A stretch of DNA of 32,593 bases from Bacteroidia bacterium (GTDB lineage: Bacteria; Bacteroidota; Bacteroidia; B-17B0; Aurantibacillaceae): NCBI GenBank assembly GCA_026415195.1, contig JAOAHO010000033.1, positions 1-32,593 on the forward strand. Reading direction: 5' to 3'. A program made the position numbers and the translations under genes. Under the pieces are notes generated by a model, which was not told the origin of the DNA, ran no database searches, and was given only the letters and a program-made list of their open reading frames with translations. Shown here piece by piece: positions 17,258 through 26,471 of this stretch; positions within the stretch are counted from its first letter, which is position 1; every line of letters starts with the position of its first letter.

Positions 17258-19909
17258 ATGCAAAAAGTAACACAAAATAAAAATGATTTTTCATTAAGCA
17301 CCATAGAAGAAAAATGGTATTCTTACTGGCTTGAGCACAAATATTTTGAATCTAAGCCGGATAGCCGCCCGCCCTATACCATAGTAATTCCCCCGCCTAA
17401 TGTAACCGGCATACTGCACATGGGCCACATGTTGAATAATACCATTCAGGATGTATTTATCCGCAGGGCCCGTAAGATGGGTTATAATGCCTGCTGGGTG
17501 CCCGGTACCGATCATGCCAGTATTGCCACTGAAGCTAAAGTGGTGCAAATGTTGAAAACCAAAGGAATTGATAAAAAATCCCTTTCAAGGGATGAGTTTC
17601 TGAAGCATGCATGGGCATGGAAGGAAAAATACGGAGGCATCATCCTTGAACAACTGAAAAAACTCGGTGCCTCGTGCGATTGGAGCAGAACCAAATTTAC
17701 CATGGACCCGGAAATGTCGGATGCCGTTCTGGATGCTTTCATACATCTTTACAACAAGGGATATATCTACCGCGGTACACGTATGGTGAATTGGGATCCT
17801 GTAGGTAAAACAGCTTTAAGTGATGAAGAAGTTATTTACAAAGAAACCGATAGCCAGTTGGTTTATATTAATTATCCATTGGAAGACAATTCCGGTCATA
17901 TTACCATTGCCACCACCCGGCCCGAAACCATCATGGCCGACACTGCCGTTTGCGTGCATCCCGACGATGAACGTTACAAATCCCTGATAGGAAAAAAATG
18001 CCTCATACCACTCATTAATAAAGCCATTCCCATAATTGCCGATACTTATATCGACATGGAGTTTGGAACAGGTGCATTAAAAGTAACGCCGGCTCATGAT
18101 ATCAACGACTATGAAATCGGTATCCGGCACGGATTGCCTGTGGTGGATGGCCTTACCGATGACGGAAAAATCAGCGCCGATGCCCGGATATATGTGGGAA
18201 TGGACCGCTTCGAATGCCGGAAGCAAATCATCCGCGACCTGAAAGAAAAAGGGTATTGCACGAAAATTGAAACAATCAGGAATAAAGTTGGCCATAGCGA
18301 GCGCACGGATGCCGTGGTGGAGCCCCGCATCAGCATGCAATGGTTTGTTAAAATGAAAGAACTCTGTAAGCCCGCGCTCGAAAATGTTTTGAACGGAAAT
18401 ATTGAACTGGTTCCTTCCAAATTCATCAATACCTACAGGCACTGGATGGAAAACGTGAAGGACTGGTGCATCAGCCGCCAGCTTTGGTGGGGGCAGCGCA
18501 TTCCCGCATGGTACGATGAAAAAGGCAATGTAGCGGTATGTAAAACCAAAGAAGAAGCACTGGAAATTTTCAAAAGCAAATACGGGGAAGTTGATCCATC
18601 AAAAGTTGTACAGGACGAAGATGTGCTGGATACCTGGTTTTCTTCCTGGCTGTGGCCGCTTACGGTATTCGATGCCGATATCATCAGAAAAGGAAAGGGT
18701 AGGGGCAATAAGGATTTAAGCTACTATTATCCTACTCAAACTCTCGTCACGGCACCGGAGATTTTGTTTTTTTGGGTGGCAAGGATGATTATTGCCGGAT
18801 ATGAATTTTACGGTGAAAAGCCCTTTTCAAAAGTTTATCTGACGGGAACCGTACGCGACAAGCTGGGCAGGAAAATGAGTAAAAGCCTGGGCAACAGCCC
18901 CGACCCGATCGAACTGATGAAGCAATATGGTGCCGACGGCGTTCGTATGGGGATGTTGTTGTGCTCGCCTGCAGGAAATGATTTATTGTTCGATGAATCG
19001 TATTGTGAACAAGGCCGGAATTTTATCAATAAAATCAGAAATGCGTGGAAACTGGTGCAAATGTGGGAGGTGTCGGACACTGAACCCACGGATGCGCAGA
19101 TAGTTTGTATGGAATGGTTTGAAGAAAAGTTTAATCAGGCATTAAAAGAGATCGATCGTTTGTTCGATGAATTTCGGTTGAATGAAACACTGATGGCTAT
19201 TTATAAGTTGATTTGGGATGATTTTTGTTCATGGTATCTGGAGGGAATTAAGCCCGAGTTTAAAGACGGCAAAGCACTCCCGATTTCCAAAAAAGTGCTG
19301 GAGAATACATTGAAATATTTTGAAAATTGCTTACAGGTTTTGCATCCCTTCATGCCTTTTATTACCGAAGAAATTCATCAGCAAATTCGGACACGTAAAC
19401 CCGGGGAAGCATGTATAGTTTTCCCGTGGCCCCGGCCGAAAACCGAATCCCGTGACGGAATAATTCAAAAGTTTGAATTGACTAAAGAACTGATTGCGGG
19501 CCTGCGACAGGAAAAAGCAAAACTCAAACTCAAACCACGGGACATGGTGAATTATGCAATTCCTGAGAATGCCGTAGATAAGTTTTATTTTTCCCTGGTT
19601 GAAAAACTGGCTCAGGCGTTTTTAATGGAACATCAGGGAATGAAGAGATCGCAGCGTTTTCTTTGCACCACGGTTCCCGTGGATGTTGAAATTCCGGAAG
19701 GTGCCGGTAAGGATGCGGCAGAAATGAAAGAAAACATCCTGAAGGAGTTAAAATATTACGAAGGATTTCTGGAAAGTGTCAGAAAAAAGCTTTCCAACGA
19801 AAAATTTCTTCAAAACGCCAAAAAGGAACTGGTGGAGAATGAAAGAAAAAAGGAAGCGGATGCATTAGAAAAAATAAAAATTTTAAAAGAGCAACTGGAA
19901 AAATGCTGA
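17258..19909 (+). CDS. valS: Valyl-tRNA synthetase
   Basis: A class I aminoacyl-tRNA synthetase (883 aa, normal bacterial length) that charges tRNA-Val in the cytoplasm. The start at 17258 is followed by the family N-terminus (IEEKWYSYWLEHKYF) and PPPNVTGILHMGHMLNNTIQ, which carries the HIGH-type motif HMGH (54-57). The editing (CP1) domain is recognisable from TIATTRPETIMADTAVCVHP and EFGTGALKVTPAHDINDYEI. Further on are SRQLWWGQRIPAWYD, the tRNA-synthetase segment DTWFSSWLWPLTVF, and the KMSKS loop at residues 539-543 (GRKMSKSLGNSPDP). The anticodon-binding helices follow, and the last ~70 residues are the Lys/Glu-rich C-terminal coiled coil typical of ValRS. It is monocistronic and convergent with the AIM24 gene, with 13 nt between stops. 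Confidence 0.98.
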   Translation: MQKVTQNKNDFSLSTIEEKWYSYWLEHKYFESKPDSRPPYTIVIPPPNVTGILHMGHMLNNTIQDVFIRRARKMGYNACWVPGTDHASIATEAKVVQMLKTKGIDKKSLSRDEFLKHAWAWKEKYGGIILEQLKKLGASCDWSRTKFTMDPEMSDAVLDAFIHLYNKGYIYRGTRMVNWDPVGKTALSDEEVIYKETDSQLVYINYPLEDNSGHITIATTRPETIMADTAVCVHPDDERYKSLIGKKCLIPLINKAIPIIADTYIDMEFGTGALKVTPAHDINDYEIGIRHGLPVVDGLTDDGKISADARIYVGMDRFECRKQIIRDLKEKGYCTKIETIRNKVGHSERTDAVVEPRISMQWFVKMKELCKPALENVLNGNIELVPSKFINTYRHWMENVKDWCISRQLWWGQRIPAWYDEKGNVAVCKTKEEALEIFKSKYGEVDPSKVVQDEDVLDTWFSSWLWPLTVFDADIIRKGKGRGNKDLSYYYPTQTLVTAPEILFFWVARMIIAGYEFYGEKPFSKVYLTGTVRDKLGRKMSKSLGNSPDPIELMKQYGADGVRMGMLLCSPAGNDLLFDESYCEQGRNFINKIRNAWKLVQMWEVSDTEPTDAQIVCMEWFEEKFNQALKEIDRLFDEFRLNETLMAIYKLIWDDFCSWYLEGIKPEFKDGKALPISKKVLENTLKYFENCLQVLHPFMPFITEEIHQQIRTRKPGEACIVFPWPRPKTESRDGIIQKFELTKELIAGLRQEKAKLKLKPRDMVNYAIPENAVDKFYFSLVEKLAQAFLMEHQGMKRSQRFLCTTVPVDVEIPEGAGKDAAEMKENILKELKYYEGFLESVRKKLSNEKFLQNAKKELVENERKKEADALEKIKILKEQLEKC

Positions 19910-19922
19910 AGGTGAATTTTAA

Positions 19923-20705
19923 TTATCCGTCACCATCCAACAGGTTCCCCAATCCGCCTAAAATACTGCCTTCTTCTTTTCGGCTGCCCTGAGCGAAATT
20001 CAGAATTCTGTCGGCAAGTCGGCTGATGGGGAGGGATTGCAGCCACACATCGCCCGGTCCGCGTAAAGTAGCAAAGAACAAACCCTCTCCTCCGAATAAG
20101 GTGTTTTTAATTCCTCCCACAAACTGTATATCATAATTTACGGAAGCAGTAAAACCTACAATGCATCCGGTGTCCACCTTCACCAGTTCGCCCGGCTGAA
20201 GCGAGCGATGCATAACATATCCGCCGGAGTGGAGGAAACACATTCCGTCGCCTTCCAGTTTTTGCATGATGAACCCTTCTCCGCCGAATAATCCGGTGCC
20301 AAGTTTTTTTTGAAATTCAATGCCGATGCTTACGCCTTTGGCGGCACAAAGAAAACTGTCTTTCTGGCAAATGATTTTTTCGTTGTATTGCATCAGATTA
20401 ATGGGAATGATTTTTCCCGTATAGGGAGAAGCAAAAGTAACTTTCCTCCTGTCGTTTGAAACATTGGTAAAGGCCGTGATAAAAAGGTTTTCTCCCGTAA
20501 TAATTCTTTTACCGGCATTCCAGATCTTCCCAAAAAATCCTTTTTCCTCCGAACCGTCACCGAATATGGTTTGCATTTTAATGCCGTCGTCCATCATCAT
20601 GAAAGATCCCGGTTCTGCCACCACGGTCTCATTCGGATCTAATATAACCTCCACACACTGGAGCTCTTCTCCGTAAATTTTAAAATCTATTTCGTGGTTT
20701 TTCAT
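19923..20705 (-). CDS. AIM24/TIGR00266 family protein
   Basis: A 260-residue cytoplasmic protein with no signal peptide or transmembrane segment. It matches the TIGR00266/AIM24 family: GEELQCVEVILDPNETVVAE near the start, then PGSFMMMDDGIKMQT, the Gly-rich repeats GTGLFGGEGFIMQKLEGDG and KNTLFGGEGLFFATLRGPG, and the closing WLQSLPISRLADRI. The fold in solved members is a double-stranded beta-helix-like trimer. The biochemical role in bacteria is unknown. It is monocistronic. A perfect -7 element lies upstream of the ATG, and the upstream gene (efflux adaptor) ends 118 nt before it on the same strand. Confidence 0.9.
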   Translation of the reverse strand: MKNHEIDFKIYGEELQCVEVILDPNETVVAEPGSFMMMDDGIKMQTIFGDGSEEKGFFGKIWNAGKRIITGENLFITAFTNVSNDRRKVTFASPYTGKIIPINLMQYNEKIICQKDSFLCAAKGVSIGIEFQKKLGTGLFGGEGFIMQKLEGDGMCFLHSGGYVMHRSLQPGELVKVDTGCIVGFTASVNYDIQFVGGIKNTLFGGEGLFFATLRGPGDVWLQSLPISRLADRILNFAQGSRKEEGSILGGLGNLLDGDG

Positions 20706-20727
20706 TGCTATATTCTTTCTATGGGTT

Positions 20728-20735
20728 CAAATTTA
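20728..20735 (-). promoter_or_regulatory. -7 promoter element for the AIM24 family gene
   Basis: On the minus strand, TAAATTTG fits TAnnTTTG exactly and ends 22 nt before the ATG at 20705. A TTTG exists further upstream at about 25 nt spacing, which is longer than usual. Confidence 0.4.
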
Positions 20736-20823
20736 ACGGATTTTACCAATTAACGGAATTCAAAGATGATATCATATACTTTTAAAATAACATTTACAAG
20801 AAAAACATTTTAATGTATAAAAC

Positions 20824-21711
20824 TTACAAATTCACATTCAAAATTGTTCCGGGAATAAGTTTTTCGTCGAACCTGATGAAATGGCAATGAACATCAACCG
20901 TTCTGTCGGCATTGATTTTTTTATTGATGGTGATAATTTCACACTCAAAAAGTTTTTTTTCATCGTAAGGACTAAAACATGAAATTTTTTTACCGATATA
21001 GATTCTATCAAGGATATTTTCAGGTACCATAATCAACAGGTGAATGTCGGAAGGGTTGACTAATTCAAGAATAACTTCTCCGGGGTTTATAAATTTTCCC
21101 GTGGTGCCAAAAACTTTAGTTACAAAGCCGTCGAAAGGTGCAGGAATGCGGATTTCAGGCGAAATCGACGAGGGCTCCAAAGATTCGGGTTGGATATGTA
21201 GTAACTGAAGTTTTTTGTATAATAAATGATATTCGATCTTTTTTAATCGATATTCGTTTTCCGTAATTTCAAATTCCTTTTCACTTATGGCTTTATTGGT
21301 AAATAATTCTTTTTGACGTTGATAATTCTTTTGAGTTAATTCAAATAAGGATTTTGTTTTAAGAAAATCCGACTGAAGCTGGGCATATTCCTGATTTTCC
21401 ATAAATAATAAAATTTCTCCTTTTTTGAATTTCATTCCCGGCAACAAATGAGTATGTTTAAGTATGCCGCCGACAGGAACACTTACCTGATAAATATTTT
21501 GCGGAGGAACTTCCACATAACCTTTAATTACATAAGGCGAGTCGGGAAAAATAATGGTTCCCTTCATATCTTTGTCGGCAGGAACGGTGTCGCTTTCTGA
21601 ATTTTCAATAATTTCTGCCTTGGTGGATTTTTCCACATTCAAGGGTGTCCTATTTTCCTTACAACTAAATATCAGGAATAGGGCTAAAATTAAATTACAA
21701 TAAGATTTCAT
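20824..21711 (-). CDS. Heavy-metal efflux RND periplasmic adaptor (CzcB-like membrane fusion lipoprotein)
   Basis: The adaptor linking the inner-membrane pump to the outer-membrane channel in a tripartite efflux system. It has 295 residues, short for the family (usually about 350-420). MKSYCNLILALFLIFSC is a type II signal peptide with lipidated Cys17, so it is a lipoprotein anchored from the periplasmic side. The two lipoyl/barrel-sandwich halves are visible: YQVSVPVGGILKHTHLLPGM, then KKGEILLFMENQEYAQLQ, and on the other side of the hairpin RIPAPFDGFVTKVFGTTGKF and GEVILELVNPSDIHLLIMV. The coiled-coil hairpin lies between (about 115-175, with ELFTNKAISEKEFEITENEY). The beta-barrel domain follows, but the membrane-proximal domain looks minimal. 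The ATG begins one base after the stop of the pump gene, so translation is probably coupled. Confidence 0.92.
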   Translation of the reverse strand: MKSYCNLILALFLIFSCKENRTPLNVEKSTKAEIIENSESDTVPADKDMKGTIIFPDSPYVIKGYVEVPPQNIYQVSVPVGGILKHTHLLPGMKFKKGEILLFMENQEYAQLQSDFLKTKSLFELTQKNYQRQKELFTNKAISEKEFEITENEYRLKKIEYHLLYKKLQLLHIQPESLEPSSISPEIRIPAPFDGFVTKVFGTTGKFINPGEVILELVNPSDIHLLIMVPENILDRIYIGKKISCFSPYDEKKLFECEIITINKKINADRTVDVHCHFIRFDEKLIPGTILNVNL

Positions 21712-21712
21712 A

Positions 21713-24700
21713 TTACAGGTATTTTTTCATTAGGTTTATATTAAGTTCATTATATTTTTGAACGGTTTCAAAATAGGAATTATAAATTCGTAAAATTTCA
21801 TTAATCAGGATAAAGTAATCGGTTATATTAATATTGCCCGAATCAAACTGAAGTTTTGCATTGTTGATTGATTTGAGTGCGTCGGGTATCCAATTTGTAT
21901 GGTAATCCATCAGTTTTCTTTTGTAATAATCAATTTCATTTTTAATTTGATTTATTTCCATGATAAAATATTGATCATCGAATGCTTTTTTCCATTCCAA
22001 TGATTTCAAGGTTAATTTTTCAGAACGGATTTTATTAATAATGCTTTGGTATGCTATGGGAAGGGAAATGTTAATCTTAAAGTAATGAAAACGTAACGCA
22101 GCATCGTAAAATACATTGTCGGATCCGTAGCCACTGAGGGATTGTATGGTATAACCAATTGAAAAATCAGGCATAAGATTACTTCTGGAAAGATGTATTT
22201 TGCTTTGCTGTTCTTTAAGTATTAATTCATTTCTTTTTGAAATTATCGGAGCATTCGAATGATTGAGGTAATCAAAAATTAAAGTATCGTTGATTATCAT
22301 ATCTGAATTTTGAATTCCGGTTAATTCCTGCAGCAGCTTTTTTGAATTTGATATGCTGATTTCCAATTGTGAGATGGTATGGGCAATATCAAAAGCATTA
22401 AAACTTAATGCATTTTTCTGAATCAGGTTTATTCCCCCTTTTTCAAATTTTTTTAAAGATGCATACGTTATTTTTTCTGCTAATTGTTTGATTTCATTAA
22501 AGACGTATAATTTTCTTTGTTGGACCAGCAAATAAAAGTAAGTATGTATTAACATTGCTTTTAATTCTTTTTTTTCAGTTTGAATGTTTAATTGAATTAA
22601 ATTTTTTTTGTTTTCTGCCAAGGTTTTTTCGACAGAATATGTGTAGAGGTTTGGAAATTTGCAGGAAATACCGATGGACCGGTCAATGTAGGCACTGTTG
22701 AAATTTCCGTATTGATAGTCGAACCCTATAGGGGAAAGTAATGCAATTTGCTTTGACGTTAACTGATTTGCATTTTCAAAGCCGTAAAGCGATTTCATAT
22801 AGGAATTATTTTTGTTCATGGAGTCGAGGCATGCAGACCAGCTTAACCCTGTTTGGGAAATACCCTGTTGACAAATAAAAAACAATATGAATATGAAACA
22901 GGGTAAAGCTGAAAATTTCAGACGATTGTTTTTATTTTGAATAAACAGATAAAGGGACGGAATCACAAATAACGTCAGAATTGTTGAGGTTATAAGTCCT
23001 CCGATTACTACGGTAGCCAATGGCCGTTGGATGTTGGCGCCCACTCCCGTATTAAAAAACATTGGTAAAAAGCCCAATGCCGCTACCAGTGAAGTGGTTA
23101 TTACCGGCCTGAACCGGTTTTTAATCCCACGAATCACGGTAAATATTTTCCGGTGATCGGAGTTGTTTATTGTTTTAAATTCATGAATAAGAACCACGCC
23201 ATTCAATACCGCTACTCCGAAAAGTGCAATAAAACCGACCCCGGCACTAATGCTGAAGCTGATATCCCGAAAATATAAAAACAGAATTCCTCCGCAAACG
23301 GATAAGGGTATGCAGATTAGGATCAGGGCAGCATCTTTGAAGTTTTTGAATGCAATATAAAGCAATAAAAAAATAATAACCATGACTATCGGCACGGTGA
23401 CCATCAGTTGTTTTTTTGCCGATAAAAGGTTTTCATACGTGCCTCCAAATTTTATATAATATCCCCGGGGCAGTTTTAATTCCCTATCAATATTTTTCCG
23501 AATTTCATCAATGACGCTTTCTATATCACTTCCTCTTATGTTAAAACCTACTATTTTTCTTTTGGTTCCGTTTTCGTGTTGAATTTGACCGGGACTCCTG
23601 TTGATGCTAACATCGGCAATTTGGTGGAGATATACCGGTTGATTATTTTCATTCATAACAATAAAATTTAAAATGTTATTGAGATTATGAACGTTTCCAT
23701 CTGTTCTTAAATAAATATCAAAATTTCTTTCATTTTCATAAATTTTACCTGCATAAATACCTGAATTTAATGCCAAAATCAATGGATAAAGATTTTCAAA
23801 ATGAATGTTATGGATGTTCATTTTGTCGAATCGCCATCGGATGTTGATTTCCGGTTGTCCGAAATTTTCTTCTGCATAAATTCCTTCCGTTTTATTATGT
23901 TTTTCAATTATTTTTTTTATACCATCGGAAATTTTGTTAAGCGTATCGTAATTCTCGCCGAAAATTTTACAAACCACTTCTTGCTTTGAACCTGCCAGCA
24001 GTTCATTGAAGCGCATTTGAACCGGGTATTGAATGCCAAATTCTGCATCTTTTAGGCCATTTAGTGTGGCGCTCATTTTTTCGGAAAGTTCATTGAATGA
24101 ATGAGCTTTTTTCCATTGTTCTATTGGTTTTAATTTTACAATTAAATCAGCTCCATAAAGCGGCATGGGATCGGTAGGTATTTCACTGTTCCCTATCTTA
24201 CTGATTACCATTTCCACTTCATCTTTAAAATGTTTGGCCAACACCACCGATGCCTCCTTGCATTTTGAAATGGTTTTTTCCAGAGAAGTTCCCGGATCAA
24301 GGCGTGTTTCTATAGCGAAATCTCCTTCTTCAAGTTCCGGTATAAATTCCCCTCCCAGTTTTGTGAATAACCAAATGCAAAAGATCACTAATGCAATAAT
24401 TAATGTAAAACATAACTTTATGTTTTTTATGAACAGTAAAAAAATTTTGATATAGTATAATCTTAATGTTTCGATTAGATTTTCAGAAAACGTTTGAATT
24501 TTTGTCTTTTTCGGAAAATTCAATAGATACATTATGGCCGGAATGTATGTTATGCTTAAAATAAAGGATGAGACAAGGGCAAAGATTACCGTAAGGGCCA
24601 TCGGCAGGAACATTTTGCCTTCAATGCCGGAAAACAGCAAAACGGGCACATATACGGTGATGATGATAAGTTGGCCAAAAAAAGAAATATTCATCATCTC

Positions 24701-26035
24701 AGATGTGGATTTTAGAATGATGGACTTTTTTTCTTTATCTCTGGGATTTTTGAGTTTTAATTGATAAATTCTATGTACAATGTTTTCTGCCACAATTACG
24801 GCACCGTCCACAATTAATCCAAAGTCCAATGCCCCCAAGCTCATTAAATTACCTGATATTCTGAATAGATTCATTAAGCTAAAGGTGTTTAACATGGAAA
24901 CAGGAATAACCGAAGCCACCAAAAAACCGTATTTCAAACTGCCGAATAATAATATTAATACCATTATAACTACCGCCGCACCTTCCAATAAATTTTTCTT
25001 AACGGTTGATATGGTGGAATTAACCATTTTGGTTCTATCAAGAAAAGGAACAATTTTTAATCCTTCGGGGAGTGTTTTCTGAATTTCATTTATTTTATTT
25101 TTGATATTTTGAACTACCTTTCTGCTGTTTTCTCCTTTCAACATTAAAACAATTCCCCCTACACATTCTTTTGTTTGTTTTCCTCCTTCTGAAGTATATA
25201 CCATTGCTCCGTAACGGATACCGCCACTAATGCCGATTTCTGCAATCTGGCCGAGCCTATATGAAACATTGCCTTCGGATTTGATGACTATGTTTTTCAA
25301 ATCGTCTGCGTTTTTATATCTGCCGTCTGCTCTTAAGGTATATGCCTTTTGATCTTTTTCAATATAAGCACTTCCGGCAATTTTGTTATTTTTATTCAAG
25401 GCATCCAAAACATCGCCAATTCCGATTTGTAAGGAATTCAGCAGGCTCAGATTTAGTTTGATTTCAAATTGTTTGATGTAACCTCCAAAACTGCTTACAT
25501 CAGCCACCCCTTCAGTCCCCAATATTTGGCGGCGTACTACCCAATCCTGAATTTCCCGAAGCTGAATTAACGAATATTTTTCTTCATATCCTTGTTGAGG
25601 CATAAGGATATATTGATAGATTTCTCCAAGGCCTGTTGAAATCGGGCCTGCATACGGGTTTAATCCTTCGGGCAGTTCATTCATGGTCATGTTGATTTTT
25701 TCGTTAATTTGTTGACGTGCAAGGTAGATATCCGTGTGTTCGGGAAATACAACCGTAATAACGGATAATCCGTTACGTGCAATACTTCTTAATTCTTTAA
25801 TGCCCGGAATGGTTCTTAAGTTTTGTTCCAAAGGAAGATTCACCTGTAATTCCATTTCCAATGCCGACAAAGAAGGAGAAGTGGTAATAACCTGAACCTG
25901 ATTGTTGGTTATATCGGGAACGGCATCAAGAGGTAGAATACTAAGGTTGTATATACCGATTACCGATAAGATAATCGTAATAGTAATTATGTAATACCTT
26001 TTGTTCAATGAGAACAAAATGATTTTGTCCATCAT
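21713..26035 (-). CDS. CzcA-type heavy-metal RND pump fused to a C-terminal TolC-like outer-membrane factor
   Basis: One uninterrupted 1440-residue polypeptide. Residues 1-1035 are a complete HME-RND proton/metal antiporter: TM1 near 13-35 then LPLDAVPDITNNQVQV, TM4 with DFGLIVDGAVIVAEN (D404, D410, E417, equivalent to the CzcA acidic triad), and the second half ending with TM12 near 1005-1032. The triad and MRFNELLAG with Glu678, where Cu/Ag pumps have the Met of the metal site, point to divalent metals (Zn/Co/Cd/Ni) rather than Cu(I). Residues about 1040-1060 (FSALPCFIFILFFICQQGIS) look like an internal signal peptide. Residues 1061-1440 are a TolC/CzcC-like factor with long coiled helices, NLMPDFSIGY and LQFDSGNINITDYFILIN. 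Similar fusions are, to my knowledge, known in Bacteroidota. The start may be either of two adjacent Met codons. It is the middle gene of a three-gene operon. Confidence 0.93.
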   Translation of the reverse strand: MMDKIILFSLNKRYYIITITIILSVIGIYNLSILPLDAVPDITNNQVQVITTSPSLSALEMELQVNLPLEQNLRTIPGIKELRSIARNGLSVITVVFPEHTDIYLARQQINEKINMTMNELPEGLNPYAGPISTGLGEIYQYILMPQQGYEEKYSLIQLREIQDWVVRRQILGTEGVADVSSFGGYIKQFEIKLNLSLLNSLQIGIGDVLDALNKNNKIAGSAYIEKDQKAYTLRADGRYKNADDLKNIVIKSEGNVSYRLGQIAEIGISGGIRYGAMVYTSEGGKQTKECVGGIVLMLKGENSRKVVQNIKNKINEIQKTLPEGLKIVPFLDRTKMVNSTISTVKKNLLEGAAVVIMVLILLFGSLKYGFLVASVIPVSMLNTFSLMNLFRISGNLMSLGALDFGLIVDGAVIVAENIVHRIYQLKLKNPRDKEKKSIILKSTSEMMNISFFGQLIIITVYVPVLLFSGIEGKMFLPMALTVIFALVSSFILSITYIPAIMYLLNFPKKTKIQTFSENLIETLRLYYIKIFLLFIKNIKLCFTLIIALVIFCIWLFTKLGGEFIPELEEGDFAIETRLDPGTSLEKTISKCKEASVVLAKHFKDEVEMVISKIGNSEIPTDPMPLYGADLIVKLKPIEQWKKAHSFNELSEKMSATLNGLKDAEFGIQYPVQMRFNELLAGSKQEVVCKIFGENYDTLNKISDGIKKIIEKHNKTEGIYAEENFGQPEINIRWRFDKMNIHNIHFENLYPLILALNSGIYAGKIYENERNFDIYLRTDGNVHNLNNILNFIVMNENNQPVYLHQIADVSINRSPGQIQHENGTKRKIVGFNIRGSDIESVIDEIRKNIDRELKLPRGYYIKFGGTYENLLSAKKQLMVTVPIVMVIIFLLLYIAFKNFKDAALILICIPLSVCGGILFLYFRDISFSISAGVGFIALFGVAVLNGVVLIHEFKTINNSDHRKIFTVIRGIKNRFRPVITTSLVAALGFLPMFFNTGVGANIQRPLATVVIGGLITSTILTLFVIPSLYLFIQNKNNRLKFSALPCFIFILFFICQQGISQTGLSWSACLDSMNKNNSYMKSLYGFENANQLTSKQIALLSPIGFDYQYGNFNSAYIDRSIGISCKFPNLYTYSVEKTLAENKKNLIQLNIQTEKKELKAMLIHTYFYLLVQQRKLYVFNEIKQLAEKITYASLKKFEKGGINLIQKNALSFNAFDIAHTISQLEISISNSKKLLQELTGIQNSDMIINDTLIFDYLNHSNAPIISKRNELILKEQQSKIHLSRSNLMPDFSIGYTIQSLSGYGSDNVFYDAALRFHYFKINISLPIAYQSIINKIRSEKLTLKSLEWKKAFDDQYFIMEINQIKNEIDYYKRKLMDYHTNWIPDALKSINNAKLQFDSGNINITDYFILINEILRIYNSYFETVQKYNELNINLMKKYL

Positions 26036-26091
26036 GGTAATTTGATTTTATGGTGTTGTAAAAAATGAAAAATGAAAAGAATTAGTTCAAA

Positions 26092-26466
26092 TTAAAAAAA
26101 ACGCGGAGGATTCCAGATATTGCTTGTCAAATTAAAAAAGTAATTAAACCCTTCAATTACAATATATTTATGTATTTCAGGTGCAAGATGATATTTATAA
26201 AAACAAGTTGGAAGCGAATAATGAATTTTAACGGAAAGAAGGCAACATTCATTGTCATGCTTGAGCGGAAGGTGATGATGCTCTTCATTTGATTTTTCAT
26301 GAATGGGATTATTGTAATGCAAGCTTAAAAAATCAATAAAATCCAAATTATTCTTTTCCAAATGTTCATAGTAATGATCTATTAAAAAAGGAATTTTTGA
26401 AAATTCTTCGGGATTTAAGAGAATGATACTGAGGATGATGACATATAACCTGAATACCAGCTTCAC
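26092..26466 (-). CDS. Small exported His/Cys-rich protein heading the metal-efflux operon
   Basis: A 124-residue protein of unknown function. The only supportable start is GTG at 26466, since there is no internal Met. It begins with a hydrophobic segment (LVFRLYVIILSIILL) resembling an uncleaved signal or anchor. The rest holds 11 His (31, 35, 50, 56, 63-65, 70, 82, 93, 99) and 3 Cys (74, 75, 88), with recognisable pieces FLIDHYYEHLEKNN, DFLSLHYNN and HHHLPLKHDNECC, and a terminal IWNPPRFF. From memory, short proteins with the DHY..H / LHY / PP.F pattern recur upstream of CusA/CzcA pumps in Bacteroidota, but I cannot name a family. It lies 56 nt upstream of the pump gene and is likely co-transcribed. 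A role as periplasmic metal-binding accessory is inference. Confidence 0.7.
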   Translation of the reverse strand: MKLVFRLYVIILSIILLNPEEFSKIPFLIDHYYEHLEKNNLDFIDFLSLHYNNPIHEKSNEEHHHLPLKHDNECCLLSVKIHYSLPTCFYKYHLAPEIHKYIVIEGFNYFFNLTSNIWNPPRFF

Positions 26467-26471
26467 AAAGG

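Noticed and set aside
20766-20775. Perfect 10-bp palindrome ATGATATCAT upstream of the AIM24 gene
   Set aside because: Too short and A/T-rich to claim as an operator, with no second copy near a promoter and no adjacent regulator gene.
22853-22915. Fusion of pump and TolC as an assembly or sequencing error
   Set aside because: The frame is continuous over both domains with normal codon use, and similar fusions are familiar in this phylum. A single-base error cannot be fully excluded without reads, but it is not the simplest reading.
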